Source of the DNA: Rothia mucilaginosa
Lineage (GTDB): Bacteria; Actinomycetota; Actinomycetes; Actinomycetales; Micrococcaceae
Assembly: GCF_001548235.1 (NCBI RefSeq)
Contig: NZ_AP014938.1
Location: 1,798,001-1,862,000, forward strand
Length of the DNA: 64,000 bases
Direction: 5' to 3'
Part shown: piece by piece, positions 18,715 through 28,766 of the stretch
Layout: each line of letters starts with the position of its first letter
Numbering within the stretch: position 1 is the stretch's first letter
Made by a program: the position numbers and the translations under genes
The notes under the pieces: model-generated
Told to the model about the DNA's origin: nothing
Database searches by the model: none
The model's input: only the letters and a program-made list of their open reading frames with translations

Positions 18715-20070
18715 TTAGTTCTTCTGTGCCGCACCGGTGGACTTATCGGTGCCCGGGTCGAAGAGCGTCTGCTGCTGAGAGTCAGTCTTCGCCTTAGATT
18801 CGGCGGCTTCCGCCGTGGCGTCTGCCTTCGCCTGTTGCGTCTTGGCGTTGTCGAGGCGCTCCTTACCATCGGCAATGAGCGTGCGAATCATGGCGGTGTT
18901 GGTGTCCACCGCCTTCTGTACGCGAGCCGCAATGGAGGGGCCCTTCGGCTTGGGGAGCATGCCCTGGCCTGCCGCCTGCTGCTGCAGTTCGCGTCCTGCA
19001 GACATGAGCCGCTCCTGACGTGCCTCCAGCGCACGGGATGCGGAGGTGCTGCGCGGCTGAACCTTCAGGAGTCCGCGGTCGTCTTCGCCGGCAATGATTT
19101 GGCGCATGAGCATGATTTCTGCGTCCAGGTGCGCGCCGAAGAGCAGCATATTGTTCATAATCCAGATGAACAGCAGCATCACGATCACACCACCGATCAG
19201 GCCGTAGGTGGCGTTGTATTTGCTGAAGTTATTGGCGTAGAGGGTGAAGCCGAAACCGCCCAGACCCATACCGAAGAGTGCCAGCGCCGCGCCGGGGGAG
19301 AGCTTCCACGGCTTGAAGCGGCGCACGTTCGGGGTGGTGGAGTAAAGCAGGGTAATCAGGGCGATCGCCATGAATAGAATCAGCACCCAGCGGCCGTTGA
19401 GCCAGAGGAGCTTGATGAGCTCCATGTCCACAGTTTTGGGTACATACTGACCGACCATGTCCAAGACAGTTACGCCCAGTAGCAGCATGAGCATCATGAG
19501 TACCACGAGGATGATGATCACGGTGGTGACGAGGACGTTCAGCGGCTTGAGAATCCAGCCGGGGCGGCCTTCACGCACCCCGTAGACGGTGTTGAGTGCT
19601 CGGCCGAAGGATCCGGTGTACCCGGAGGCGGACCAGATCGCACTGAGGATACCGGTCAACAGCACCAGGCCTGCGCCATGGTCGCCGGTAATCTGCTTGA
19701 TGGGGTCTTCCATAATGGCGTACATCTGGGCGGGTGCGTTGTCCTTGAGGAAGGCGAGGATGACCGCGGCGCTTTCCTCACCGTGCCCAAACACACCCAG
19801 TAGCGAGACGATTGCCAGCAGGGCGGGGAAGATGGACAGCACGGTGAAGTAGGTGAGTGCTGCCGCCATGTCGCTTGCGCCGTTTACGCCGAACTTGAAG
19901 ATGGCACGGCGCAGGATGTAGAGGATGCTGCCCTTGGGGAAGTCGCGTAGTTTCACGCTGGCGTACTTGGGGGCTGCGGGCTTCTTCTTACGGGAGAAGA
20001 GTCCGCGTCGAGCTCCGGCGGACACCGTGGTTGAGGAGGTGTCCGTGGAAGAGCCGGTGTGTGCAGCCAA
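18715..20070 (-). CDS. YihY/BrkB family membrane protein
   Basis: About 451-residue integral membrane protein of the YihY/virulence factor BrkB family; its transport role is unsettled. A basic N-terminal region (SRKKKP) precedes six membrane segments starting near SDMAAALTYFTVLSIFP; family landmarks include WSASGYTGSFGRALNTVYGV and GGVIVMLLFIWI. A charged, Gln/Ala-rich cytoplasmic tail of about 120 residues follows. I prefer a TTG start at 20070, because AAGGAG lies 5-6 bases before it; a GTG at 20100 adds ten residues but has only a weak site. Confidence 0.85.
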   Translation of the reverse strand: MAAHTGSSTDTSSTTVSAGARRGLFSRKKKPAAPKYASVKLRDFPKGSILYILRRAIFKFGVNGASDMAAALTYFTVLSIFPALLAIVSLLGVFGHGEESAAVILAFLKDNAPAQMYAIMEDPIKQITGDHGAGLVLLTGILSAIWSASGYTGSFGRALNTVYGVREGRPGWILKPLNVLVTTVIIILVVLMMLMLLLGVTVLDMVGQYVPKTVDMELIKLLWLNGRWVLILFMAIALITLLYSTTPNVRRFKPWKLSPGAALALFGMGLGGFGFTLYANNFSKYNATYGLIGGVIVMLLFIWIMNNMLLFGAHLDAEIMLMRQIIAGEDDRGLLKVQPRSTSASRALEARQERLMSAGRELQQQAAGQGMLPKPKGPSIAARVQKAVDTNTAMIRTLIADGKERLDNAKTQQAKADATAEAAESKAKTDSQQQTLFDPGTDKSTGAAQKN

Positions 20071-20227
20071 TGGGGCTCCTTGAATGAGTGGGATGTACAC
20101 AGTGGTGCGCCTATTAGCTTCAGCGTGCGGGCTTCAGCTGCGGGTTTTAGCGTGTGGGCGCACAGAAGGGGCGGAGAGAACAATGAGCTGTCCTTCCCGC
20201 CCCTGCGGTGACATTATAGGGTTTTCT

Positions 20228-20288
20228 GACCCTCCCGCATTTTTCTGCGAGTGCAGATACTTGACCTGTTGGTCAATTAGAGAGGGTC
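20228..20288. promoter_or_regulatory. Nested inverted repeats between mqo and the YihY gene
   Basis: TTGACC TGTT GGTCAA (20261-20276) is a tight dyad. GACCCTC (20228-20234) and GAGGGTC (20282-20288) enclose it. It lies about 160-220 bp upstream of the YihY start on its strand, so an operator is possible; a downstream mqo element is the alternative. Confidence 0.35.
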
Positions 20289-20345
20289 GCCGCCCCAAAA
20301 AGCTTAAAAAAGCCTTGTCGGATACTGTTATCGACTAGCTGAAAA

Positions 20346-21827
20346 CTAGTTGTGAATACCCAAAACCTTAGCGGTGTGAGCCATAACCTCATCAGCCAGG
20401 TCGTGGTTGTCGTTGAGCTTCACGCCGTAACCGGGGATGAGTTCCTTCAGGCGAGGCTCCCAGCCAGCCATCTTTGCGGGGAAGCACTGCTTGAGCAGGT
20501 TCAGCATAATCGGAGCCGCGGTAGAAGCACCGGGGGATGCACCCAGCAGCGCCGCAATGGAGCCGTCAGCTGCAGAAACAACCTCGGTACCGAACTGCAG
20601 GATGCCGCCCTTCTTCGCGTCCTTCTTCATAATCTGGACGCGCTGGCCGGCCTCGATGAGCTCCCACTCGCCGCCGTCAGCCTCGGGGTAGTACTGGTGC
20701 AGGGTCTCCAGGCGAGCGTTCTTGTTCTTGACCAGCTCGGAGAGCAGGTACTTGACCAGGGAGAAGTTGTCCAGACCTGCACGGGTCATGGGGTACAGGT
20801 TGTGCAGGCGCAGGGACAGCGGCAGATCCAGTACGGAACCCTGCTTCAAGAAGTTCGTCTTGAAACCGGCGTAGGGGCCGAAGAGCAGGGCGCGCTTGCC
20901 GTCCACGTAGCGGGTGTCCAGGTGGGGCACAGACATGGGAGGCGCACCCACCGAAGCCTGACCGTACACCTTAGCGTTGTGCTGGTTTGCGGTAGCCTCG
21001 TGGGTGTTGCGCAGGAACAGACCGGAGACGGGGAAGCCGCCGTAGCCCTTACCCTCTTCAATGCCGGACTTCTGCAACAGGTGCAGGGCGCCACCACCGG
21101 CGCCGAGGAACACGAACTTCGCGTTGATGCTCAGGGGCTCATCCTTGTTGATGCGGTTGATGGCGTCAACGGTCCAGGAGCCGTTGGATTCGCGGTTCAG
21201 GTTGGTGACCTGGTAGCCGTAGCGAACCTCAACACCCTTGGTCTGCAGGTAATCGACCAGCTGCTCGGTGAGGAAACCGAAGTTCACGTCGGTACCTTCG
21301 GGGGACCAGGTTGCGGCCATCTGCTCGTTACCCTTACGGCCCTTGACGGTCAGCGGTGCCCACTCAGCGATCTTGTCGCGGTCAGCGGAGAACTGCATGC
21401 GCTCGAAGAGCTTCTCCTTGCGGAAGGAATCGTAGCGTGCAGCCAGGTACTTGGAGTGGTCCTCACCGAAGACCAGAGACATGTGGGGTACCGGGTTGAT
21501 GAAGCTGGTGTCAGTCAGAATATTCTTCTCAACCAGGGATGCCCAGAACTGGCGCGAAACCTGGAACTGCTCGTTAATGTTCAGAGCCTTGGCAGCGGAG
21601 ACAGTGCCGTCGGGACCAGCGGGGGCGTAGTTGAGTTCGCACAGTGCCGAGTGGCCGGTACCTGCGTTATTCCAGGGGTTGGAGGATTCCTGAGCAACCT
21701 TGTCGAGGCGTTCGAGCAGGATAATATTCCAGGTCGGTTCGAGCTCCTTGAGGAACACGCCGAGGGTGGCGCTCATGATGCCGCCGCCGACCAGGACGAC
21801 GTCGGTTCGTTCAGTACGTGCTACCAC
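20346..21827 (-). CDS. mqo: Malate:quinone oxidoreductase
   Basis: FAD-dependent peripheral membrane enzyme that oxidises malate to oxaloacetate and passes electrons to quinone, replacing or supplementing NAD-malate dehydrogenase in the TCA cycle. It has 493 residues. The FAD-binding [13 protein letters not shown] is at the N-terminus and the family segment [14 protein letters not shown] is near 51-64. It ends in a conserved C-terminal region with [17 protein letters not shown] start at 21827 follows AAGGGAG with good spacing; the open frame extends 14 codons further upstream without a site. Confidence 0.95.
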   Translation of the reverse strand: MVARTERTDVVLVGGGIMSATLGVFLKELEPTWNIILLERLDKVAQESSNPWNNAGTGHSALCELNYAPAGPDGTVSAAKALNINEQFQVSRQFWASLVEKNILTDTSFINPVPHMSLVFGEDHSKYLAARYDSFRKEKLFERMQFSADRDKIAEWAPLTVKGRKGNEQMAATWSPEGTDVNFGFLTEQLVDYLQTKGVEVRYGYQVTNLNRESNGSWTVDAINRINKDEPLSINAKFVFLGAGGGALHLLQKSGIEEGKGYGGFPVSGLFLRNTHEATANQHNAKVYGQASVGAPPMSVPHLDTRYVDGKRALLFGPYAGFKTNFLKQGSVLDLPLSLRLHNLYPMTRAGLDNFSLVKYLLSELVKNKNARLETLHQYYPEADGGEWELIEAGQRVQIMKKDAKKGGILQFGTEVVSAADGSIAALLGASPGASTAAPIMLNLLKQCFPAKMAGWEPRLKELIPGYGVKLNDNHDLADEVMAHTAKVLGIHN

Positions 21828-22037
21828 TGAATTCTCCCTTGGGGTGAGGGTGCCCGGCCTTGGGCACAATGACTGTGGGGTACATCATCTAGACTACCCC
21901 TTTTAGTGGGGGAGGCATAGCTAGAATCAGCAAATAACAGGAGAGTGTTGCAGTTCACACTCTAGCTTCCCTGGAAGGTAAAAACCCTCTAAGGCACGCC
22001 AAACACACATGCAACGCAATACTCAAACCTGAACTGT

Positions 22038-24200
22038 CTACAACTTACGCAGCTTACTGAACAGCTCAATCGCATTCTGCTCCGTTTGATAACCCTGAAC
22101 CTCACGGCTCACAGCCACCTTAGACGTCACATTCAGCAGCGGAACCGCCGGCATGAACTGACCCAGCTGAGACAGAACCTTCGCGTACAACTCACGCTGC
22201 GAATCCACCGAATCGGCAGAATCTGCGGTACGAATCGCCTCCAGAATCTCCGTAAAACGAGGCGACGGCGCCACAGCCGCAGCAGTAGGCGACGGCGAAG
22301 GAGTTGCCGACGGGCTCGGCGATGCAGAAGCCGAAGCCTCCTCCTCAGGAGTCAACGGATCCGGCGAATAGCTCGGGTGCGGGCTCGGAGTCGCAGAAAT
22401 CCGTACATTCGAATCTGAACCGCCCGACGAGGGCACATCAGAACTCTTCTTCGTCAAACCAGTCGTCATATCCGATGGCGCATTCGTAATCAACGAACGC
22501 ACCTGATGCTCAGCAATCAGCGGCGCCAACACCGGACCAAAGAACGCATACGGGTCACGGTACATGCCGTAGAAACCAGCCAGCGTAATACCGCGCTCAG
22601 AAGAAACCTCACGGCTCTTCGGCAGATACTCAGCCCACGGCAGAGGCACCGGCTTAATATTCAGGCCCACCTCAATCAGCGAAGCCACCATCTCCGAATA
22701 CACCTTCTGCGGAGTATCCATCCACGGCAGAGACACATCGGCAGGGTAGTAGCACTCAATCACCTGATTGTCGTACCCTGCCGCCGCCAACAGTGAGCGC
22801 GCCATATCCTGATTGCGGTCCGTGTAATCCTTCGCGTCATCAGCCTTAATGCGGAACGACGGCGAAATCAGCGTCTGCGCATCCGAGGTGCCCTGCGGAT
22901 AATACTGACGTAGTGCGCCACGGTCCACCGCATGCGAAATAGCGCGACGCACCGAAATATTCTTCAACACCGGATGCGCTGTATTCAAACCCAAATACAC
23001 CAGCGAGAACGGGTCACGACCCGGAGTCTGATAACCATCACGCGCCAACTGACCCAGATCAGTTGAATTCACCTGATCACACGCATCAATATGACCCTCC
23101 ATCAGCGCAAAATAACGCTTATCCGACGAAGTGAGGGTCGAAATCTGAATCTCATCCAGCTCAGGTGCCTGACCCTCAAAATGGGTATTCTTCAGCAGAC
23201 GCACCGTGCCGTCCTTGAACGACTCCACACGGAACGCACCCGTACCCACCGGGTGCCCCGTCAACTTCAGGTCAGCACCAAAAAGCGAAGGCTCAATAAT
23301 GCCGAACGCCTGCTGCGTCAAAATACGCGGGAACGCCAACGAAGGACGCGACAGCGTCACCACCACAGAGTTACCATTCGCCACCACCGACGAAACCAAC
23401 GGCATAAAAGGCTGCACCGCATACAGCACAGAAGCATTCTGCGCGGGCTTCTTATCACTCGGACGCGCAGCATCAGAAGCGCTCGCAGAAGCAGAAACCG
23501 ACGGGGATGCGCTCGGGGTAGCAGTCTCAGAAGCAGTAGCGGAGGCGCTCGCAGAAGCAGTCGGAGTAGCGGCACCAGATGGAGACGCCTGAACAGGCGT
23601 AGGCTCCACCGCCGAAGGATCAACAGAACCCGGCTTCGGCACACCAAAACCCCACGCAAACAACGGCTGAGCAGGCACTGCCAAAGTAGCAGTACCCTCA
23701 CCCGTAGCCAACGCCTGCCACCTCTGGAAATTCTGCACCACAGCATCCGCAGTCAACGCAACGCCATTACTAAAATGCACCTCACGCAACACAAACGTAT
23801 GCGTCAAACGGTCATCAGAAACCTTCCAGTCACTACACAACGAATCCTGAACCTCAGGATCACCCGTGTAATGATTCGCCACCAACAACGTCTGCAAAAC
23901 CTGCGCCGTCACCTGATACGTACTCGCCACAGGAAACAACGCCGGATCCAAACCCAACGGCGCCGCACCCTGCGCAAAACGAAACACACGACGAGTATCA
24001 GCAGAGGACGCACTCGCCGAAGAATCAGCAGATGAACCAGCAGACGACTGATCGGAACACGCAGAAAGCGCCAAACCAGCACTAAAAAGCGCGCCAAAAC
24101 GCAAAACGGCGCGTCGACTCAAGCCACTCGAGCCGGCAGCGGCTCGCAGCAGCGCATCAGAATTGCCAACAGCTGACGATGCATAAGGCTGATGCTGCAC
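22038..24200 (-). CDS. ABC transporter substrate-binding lipoprotein, family 5
   Basis: 720-residue extracellular binding lipoprotein of the SBP_bac_5 (oligopeptide/nickel type) family. The signal has RR at 29-30 and a lipobox LSAC ending at Cys48, so Tat export and lipid anchoring are likely. The solute-binding domain appears from LGLDPALFPV onward and includes the family-like segment HPVLKNISVRRAISHAVDR. Two Ser/Ala/Thr/Pro-rich inserts (near 225-255 and 620-645) interrupt it, an unusual feature. No permease or ATPase gene adjoins it, so it is an orphan binding protein. Confidence 0.85.
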   Translation of the reverse strand: MQHQPYASSAVGNSDALLRAAAGSSGLSRRAVLRFGALFSAGLALSACSDQSSAGSSADSSASASSADTRRVFRFAQGAAPLGLDPALFPVASTYQVTAQVLQTLLVANHYTGDPEVQDSLCSDWKVSDDRLTHTFVLREVHFSNGVALTADAVVQNFQRWQALATGEGTATLAVPAQPLFAWGFGVPKPGSVDPSAVEPTPVQASPSGAATPTASASASATASETATPSASPSVSASASASDAARPSDKKPAQNASVLYAVQPFMPLVSSVVANGNSVVVTLSRPSLAFPRILTQQAFGIIEPSLFGADLKLTGHPVGTGAFRVESFKDGTVRLLKNTHFEGQAPELDEIQISTLTSSDKRYFALMEGHIDACDQVNSTDLGQLARDGYQTPGRDPFSLVYLGLNTAHPVLKNISVRRAISHAVDRGALRQYYPQGTSDAQTLISPSFRIKADDAKDYTDRNQDMARSLLAAAGYDNQVIECYYPADVSLPWMDTPQKVYSEMVASLIEVGLNIKPVPLPWAEYLPKSREVSSERGITLAGFYGMYRDPYAFFGPVLAPLIAEHQVRSLITNAPSDMTTGLTKKSSDVPSSGGSDSNVRISATPSPHPSYSPDPLTPEEEASASASPSPSATPSPSPTAAAVAPSPRFTEILEAIRTADSADSVDSQRELYAKVLSQLGQFMPAVPLLNVTSKVAVSREVQGYQTEQNAIELFSKLRKL

Positions 24201-24368
24201 GGGAGGGTCCTCTCTTCCGTCGCGGATGCTTACCTCTCAGGATAACGGTTCAACACCAAACCGGGCGAGACACACCCACCCCGGCAAGGCACATACAAGG
24301 GCAAGGCACATACAAGAGAACCCGCCGCCACGAAAACCGTGACGGCGGGCCCAATGTAAATGTGTGTG

Positions 24369-24450
24369 TGCGCGAGGGGGGACTTGAACCCCCACGCCAT
24401 AAGGCACAGGAACCTAAATCCTGCGTGTCTGCCAATTTCACCACTCGCGC
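24369..24450 (-). tRNA. tRNA-Leu (UAG)
   Basis: Acceptor GCGCGAG/CTCGCGC. The anticodon loop TTTAGGT gives UAG. There is a class II variable arm of moderate length, and the T arm contains GTTCAAGTC. The discriminator is A. CCA is not encoded. Confidence 0.93.
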
Positions 24451-24501
24451 GCAGTGTCACCCCACATCAAAAGATGCATGCGTCTGAGGCAACAAAAAAT
24501 T

Positions 24502-24530
24502 AGTGTACACCAGGAACCAAGGTTCTCCAA
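24502..24530 (-). promoter_or_regulatory. tRNA-Leu promoter
   Basis: On the minus strand, TTGGAG (24525-24530) and TACACT (24502-24507) are 17 bp apart, about 50 bp before the tRNA. Confidence 0.5.
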
Positions 24531-24636
24531 GCCTTAAAATCAGTCCCCATAGGGCAAAAAAACCCGCAAACACGCCAAACAGTAACCCTCGTGTAGAGCC
24601 GCCGCCCCTCACGCTACACACACAGAAAGCACGACC

Positions 24637-25113
24637 CTACTTCGGATCAATACCCAAATCACGACGCAACTTCGCCACATGACCCGTCGCACGCACATTG
24701 TACTGAGCCACAGAAATAACACCCTGCTCATCAATCACAAACGTCGAACGAATCAGGCCCTCATACACCCTGCCGTAATTCTTCTTCTCACCCCACGCAC
24801 CATACGCCTCAGCCACCGCATGATCAGCATCAGACAGCAGCGGGAACGTCAACGACTCCTTCTCCACAAAACGCGCAATAGCCGCCGGCGAATCCGGAGA
24901 AACACCCAACACCACATAACCCAACGACTTCAACGACGCCAAATTATCGCGGAAATCGCACGCCTCCTTAGTACAACCCGGAGTCGACGCCTTCGGATAA
25001 AAATACAAAATCACCTTGCTGCCCGCATAATCACTCAGACTATGCTCCACACCCGACGCATCAGCAAGGGTAAAAGCAGGCGCCGGAACACCCGGCTCAA
25101 GACGAACACTCAT
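24637..25113 (-). CDS. bcp: Thioredoxin-dependent peroxiredoxin (Bcp/PrxQ)
   Basis: 158-residue atypical 2-Cys peroxiredoxin that reduces hydroperoxides with thioredoxin. The peroxidatic Cys47 is in STPGCTKEA and the resolving Cys52 is five residues on, as in E. coli Bcp. Start ATG 25113 follows AGGAG; an upstream in-frame extension is hydrophobic but lacks a start signal. Codons on its own strand are G/T-rich. Confidence 0.93.
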   Translation of the reverse strand: MSVRLEPGVPAPAFTLADASGVEHSLSDYAGSKVILYFYPKASTPGCTKEACDFRDNLASLKSLGYVVLGVSPDSPAAIARFVEKESLTFPLLSDADHAVAEAYGAWGEKKNYGRVYEGLIRSTFVIDEQGVISVAQYNVRATGHVAKLRRDLGIDPK

Positions 25114-25227
25114 CAAAACTCCTAAAACAACAAACAGGGGAGGGGACAGAAGCGCCCCACACAGTACACACACTAGTGTCCCACACACCCCACCCAAACA
25201 ATGTGTCCAGGCTCACCATGAATCAAC

Positions 25228-25257
25228 TTGCGCACACCACAAAAACTCGCGTATAGT
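25228..25257 (+). promoter_or_regulatory. tRNA-Lys promoter, copy 1
   Basis: TTGCGC (25228-25233), 18-bp spacer, TATAGT (25252-25257). The same GTATAGT -10 precedes the other plus-strand tRNA genes in the window. Confidence 0.65.
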
Positions 25258-25295
25258 ATTTTTTTGTTGCAAGGGAAACCTTGAAAAACAAATAA

Positions 25296-25368
25296 GCGCC
25301 TCTAGCTCAATTGGCAGAGCAATTGACTCTTAATCAATGGGTTCTGGGTTCGAGTCCCAGGGGGCGCA
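25296..25368 (+). tRNA. tRNA-Lys (CUU), copy 1
   Basis: 73 nt. Acceptor GCGCCTC/GGGGCGC, anticodon loop ACTCTTAAT giving CUU, T loop TTCGAGT, discriminator A. The sequence is identical to the copy at 30748. CCA is not encoded. Confidence 0.95.
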
Positions 25369-25377
25369 CTTCACAAG

Positions 25378-25413
25378 AAATCCCGCTGATTCTTCGGAAT
25401 CGGCGGGATTTTT
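25378..25413 (+). terminator. tRNA-Lys terminator, copy 1
   Basis: AAATCCCGC and GCGGGATTT with an inner TGATTC/GAATCG stem and TTCG loop, then TTTT. Confidence 0.85.
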
Positions 25414-25482
25414 GCGTTCCCCTTGAAATACAGTCTTTATGGGTTGAGGAGTCTGTGTTCGGCTTTGTTTCTGATGGTGCGC

Positions 25483-25603
25483 GCCGCATGTTTCCTCCGC
25501 GCCTACGCAGGGGCACCCGTCACCCGGACGCTCCGCCCTTCCTCGCTTCGCTGCGGAAGAGCGTCCGTGTGACACCCTGAGGGCGCTTTCGGAAAACGCG
25601 GCG
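25483..25603 (+). repeat. Inverted 120-bp dispersed element, copy A
   Basis: Nearly identical to the reverse complement of 31205-31326, from the CGCCGCATGTTTCCTCCGC end to the GGAAAACGC end. It contains its own inverted repeat (GGACGCTC... GAGCGTCC). It lies downstream of tRNA-Lys copy 1. There is no gene in it. Confidence 0.8.
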
Positions 25604-25658
25604 CGCTACCGACGTGCCGCCCGGCTCCTCTGCGTATCTGTGGTTCAGTGGTTCGCGA

Positions 25659-25750
25659 AATCCCGCCGGGGTGCGGTAGATGCGCGGTGGTTCAGCGTGT
25701 GCGCCCCGCGCCTAGCGAACTGGGGCGGGGGAGGGCTGTCGCCTTTTAGC
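25659..25750 (+). repeat. Direct repeat downstream of tRNA-Lys, copy A
   Basis: Shares GCGCGGTGGTT, GTGTGCGCCCCG and CTAGCGAACTGGGGCGGGGG with 31022-31104 in the same orientation. The rest of 25604-25962 holds no gene; 25786-25813 matches 30955-30983 inverted. Confidence 0.75.
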
Positions 25751-25962
25751 ATTTGGCTTGTTGGTAAATCTGGTGCGCGCAGAGGCGTCGGTGCCGTCCG
25801 TAGCGACATCAGGGTGCCCGAAGCGAAGCGAGGGCGGGTGCCCCTGTAGGAGCGAGGACGTGCACCGCCCCTCAAGCGGTCAACGTAGCGGGGTGTAGGC
25901 ATGCGAAAGCCCGCCGCAACCCCAAGGGGTCGCAGCGGGCCTTCAACAAGATAAAGTTGCGG

Positions 25963-26502
25963 CTACAAGACCGGCCAAATCCGCGTCACAAACTCACGGA
26001 AATCCTCAACATCCCGACCCTGCTCCAAAAGTCCAGTGCCAAAGCGGGTTGCAACCTCAGCATTATCCTCAAACGACAAATAAAACGAGCTGCCATTCAC
26101 CGACTCAATCGTCACCGCATCATCACCCACACGATACGCATGCAACGCATTCGTATTATCAATCGTCGTAGCCGTACCCGCAGGCGTCAACGCCGGCAAA
26201 TTCACCGGAGCAATAATCACCTCATCAGGCGCATCCTGATACCCAACAATAAAATGCTGCTGATCAGGATACTGATGCAACGCCAAATCAGGATTACGGT
26301 AAACAGCACGACCCGTCGCATACACCAAATTGTATGCACCGTAATTAATAATCTGCTCGTCAAAAACCGGGTGCAGAACCCGAATGAGTTCCTCACCCGT
26401 CAAAAACTCGCTACTCTCAACAGAGTTACGGGGGTCAACAACCTCTGCGTACTTACTTGCTTCGGTCAGCTCATCAGCGACCGGGATGATCGGTTCGGTC
26501 AT
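25963..26502 (-). CDS. Hypothetical protein
   Basis: 179-residue acidic protein that I do not recognise. It has no signal peptide, membrane segment or cysteine, and is predicted mixed alpha/beta with aromatic-rich central strands (YNLVYATGRAVYRNPD). It starts at ATG 26502 without a strong ribosome binding site and is 81 bp upstream of nothing obvious on its own strand. On its own strand the codons are G/T-ending, consistent with a real gene in this compositional patch. Confidence 0.6.
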   Translation of the reverse strand: MTEPIIPVADELTEASKYAEVVDPRNSVESSEFLTGEELIRVLHPVFDEQIINYGAYNLVYATGRAVYRNPDLALHQYPDQQHFIVGYQDAPDEVIIAPVNLPALTPAGTATTIDNTNALHAYRVGDDAVTIESVNGSSFYLSFEDNAEVATRFGTGLLEQGRDVEDFREFVTRIWPVL

Positions 26503-26754
26503 AGCTTCAGTCTACCGGGGTAACCAACGAAGGTCACGAGTATTTCGCACATATTACGCGCCATGACGCCCAAAAATGCGAGTTTTTCTCACCTGTTCAA
26601 AAACCTGCGCTAGAATCCACGCACACGCGCAATGTGTCCACATCATGAAAGAAGAAGGTTGACTTGGGGGTTTCCGTGCAAAAACCACCACGACACCCCA
26701 TAGAGATTTGACTCACCCTCTTTCGAAGCGCACCATAGAAGGGTGAAGACAGCA

Positions 26755-26793
26755 ATGTTCCAGCGAATTCTAAACCTTGTCGACGTCGCCTAG
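26755..26793 (+). CDS. Branched-chain amino acid leader peptide (attenuator)
   Basis: Short open frame encoding MFQRILNLVDVA, five of twelve residues being Ile, Leu or Val. It ends 34 bp before a terminator hairpin and 170 bp before ilvB. Control by ribosome stalling on scarce branched-chain aminoacyl-tRNA is the classical ilv mechanism and is known for the ilvBNC leader of Corynebacterium. A moderate AAGGGTGA precedes the ATG. This assignment rests on composition and position. Confidence 0.7.
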   Translation: MFQRILNLVDVA

Positions 26794-26827
26794 GGCGAGT
26801 GGCAGGGTCTATTCACTGCGACTGAGC

Positions 26828-26865
26828 GCCCCTACCGCTACCACCAACAGCGAGGGGCATTTTTT
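26828..26865 (+). terminator. Attenuator terminator before ilvB
   Basis: GCCCCT pairs with AGGGGC, with an inner CGCT/AGCG stem, followed by ATTTTTTAT. An upstream GGGCGAGTG ... CACT ... CGCCC pairing could form the competing structure. Confidence 0.75.
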
Positions 26866-26963
26866 ATAGCTTGGTACCCCCGGGCATAGGATGCGTGAGG
26901 ACCACACAAACCCCACGCAGAACATTGAGTACAACGAAGAACCAAAAGACACGAGGCATTTCC

Positions 26964-28766
26964 ATGACCATGGGATTTTCCACTTCTGATGACGCGGCAA
27001 ACGCTCCCGCAGAACGCATGACCGGTTCTCAGGCAATCGTCCGCACCCTCGAAGACCTGGGTGTGACTGACGTATTCGGCCTGCCTGGTGGAGCTATTCT
27101 GCCGACCTATGACCCCCTGTACGACTCCAAGAAGGTCCGCCACATCCTGGTCCGCCACGAGCAGGGCGCAGGCCACGCAGCTCAGGGCTATGCCGTGTCC
27201 AGCGGCAAGACCGGTGTGTGCATCGCAACCTCCGGCCCCGGCGCAACCAACCTGCTGACCGCAATCGCCGACGCAAACATGGACTCCGTCCCCCTCGTCG
27301 CAATCACCGGCCAGGTGTCCACCGCACTGCTCGGTACCGACGCATTCCAGGAAGCTGACATCGTCGGCATGGCAATGCCCATCTCCAAGCACTCCTTCAT
27401 GATTACCGACGCGCAGGACATCCCCCGCGCGCTCGCAGCAGCATTCCACATCGCATCCACCGGCCGCCCCGGCCCCGTGCTCGTGGACGTCACTAAGGAC
27501 GCGCAGGTCGGCATGATGGAATACCGCGGCATTCCCGAAGACCTCGAACTGCGCGGCTACACCCCCGTCACCCGCGGCCACTCCAAGCAGATTCACGAAG
27601 CAGCCAAGTTCATCACCGAATCCAAGCGCCCCGTCTTCTACGTCGGTGGTGGCCTGGTCCGTGCAGGTGCCTCCGAAGAGTTCTACAAGCTGGCTAAGCT
27701 CATCGGCGCACCCGTCGTCACCACCCTGAACGCTATCGGTGCATTCCCGGATTCCGACCCCCAGAACCTCGGCATGCCCGGCATGCACGGCACCGTCCCC
27801 GCCGTCGCCGCAATGCAGAAGTCTGACCTGCTCATCACCCTCGGCGCACGCTTCGACGACCGCGTCACCGGCAAGGTTGACTCCTTCGCACCCGAAGCTA
27901 AGGTCATCCACATTGACGTTGACCCGGCAGAAATCTCGAAGATCCGCTTCGCAGACGTGCCGATTGTCGGCGACCTCAAGTACGTCCTGCCCGAGCTGAC
28001 CGACCTGCTCTCCACCGAGTTCGCAGACCAGCTGCCGAACCTCACCGACTGGTGGAACGAGCTCAACGCAATCCGCAAGGACTACCCGCTCGGCTACGAA
28101 AAGCCCAGCGACGGTCTCGGCTCGCCCGAGTACGTCCTCGAGCGCATCAGCGCCCTCACCGGCCCCGACGCATACTACGTCACCGGCGTTGGCCAGCACC
28201 AGATGTGGGGCGCACACTACATCAAGCAGGAAAGCCCCCGCCACTTCGTCAGCTCCGCAGGCCTGGGCACCATGGGCTACGGCGTTCCCGCCGGCATGGG
28301 CGCAAAGGTCGCGCACCCCGAATCCACCGTGTGGATCATCGACGGTGACGGCTGCTTCCAGATGACCAACCAGGAACTGGTCACCTGCGCACAGAACAAC
28401 ATCCCCGTCAAGGTTGCCATCATCAACAATTCCTCCCTCGGCATGGTGCGCCAGTGGCAGACTCTGTTCTACAACGAGCGCTACTCCAACACCGACCTGA
28501 AGGACGGCCACGGCACCGTACGCATCCCCGACTTCGTCAAGCTCGGCGAAGCATACGGTTGCGCAACCTTCCGCTGCGAACGCGACGAAGACGTGGACGC
28601 AACCATCAAGGCTGCCCTCGAAATCAACGACCGCCCCGTGGTCATTGACTTCACCGTCAGCCCCCACGCCCTCGTCTGGCCCATGGTCCCGGCAGGCGTA
28701 TCTAATGACAAGATTTGGGTCGCGAAGAACACTTCGCCCGAGTTCGATCGTGAGGGAGAGAACTAA
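26964..28766 (+). CDS. ilvB: Acetolactate synthase large (catalytic) subunit
   Basis: Thiamine diphosphate enzyme that condenses pyruvate with pyruvate or 2-oxobutyrate, the first common step of valine, leucine and isoleucine synthesis. It has 600 residues, with the N-terminal glutamate segment [13 protein letters not shown], the central FAD/nucleotide domain, and the C-terminal ThDP motif [15 protein letters not shown] ... NN. The start at 26964 follows GAGG; a second ATG is two codons later. The stop overlaps the ilvN start by one base. It is controlled by the upstream leader and attenuator. Confidence 0.96.
   Translation: MTMGFSTSDDAANAPAERMTGSQAIVRTLEDLGVTDVFGLPGGAILPTYDPLYDSKKVRHILVRHEQGAGHAAQGYAVSSGKTGVCIATSGPGATNLLTAIADANMDSVPLVAITGQVSTALLGTDAFQEADIVGMAMPISKHSFMITDAQDIPRALAAAFHIASTGRPGPVLVDVTKDAQVGMMEYRGIPEDLELRGYTPVTRGHSKQIHEAAKFITESKRPVFYVGGGLVRAGASEEFYKLAKLIGAPVVTTLNAIGAFPDSDPQNLGMPGMHGTVPAVAAMQKSDLLITLGARFDDRVTGKVDSFAPEAKVIHIDVDPAEISKIRFADVPIVGDLKYVLPELTDLLSTEFADQLPNLTDWWNELNAIRKDYPLGYEKPSDGLGSPEYVLERISALTGPDAYYVTGVGQHQMWGAHYIKQESPRHFVSSAGLGTMGYGVPAGMGAKVAHPESTVWIIDGDGCFQMTNQELVTCAQNNIPVKVAIINNSSLGMVRQWQTLFYNERYSNTDLKDGHGTVRIPDFVKLGEAYGCATFRCERDEDVDATIKAALEINDRPVVIDFTVSPHALVWPMVPAGVSNDKIWVAKNTSPEFDREGEN

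Noticed and set aside
25311..25580. 89-codon frame over tRNA-Lys copy 1
   Set aside because: It begins inside the tRNA and runs through its terminator and a repeat element.
26500..26754. T-box or known riboswitch ahead of ilvB
   Set aside because: No T-box sequence or specifier-loop features were seen; the leader peptide and attenuator explain the region.
26838..28667. Long minus-strand frame opposite ilvB
   Set aside because: Shadow of a gene with full thiamine-enzyme motifs; high-GC codon bias keeps the opposite strand open.
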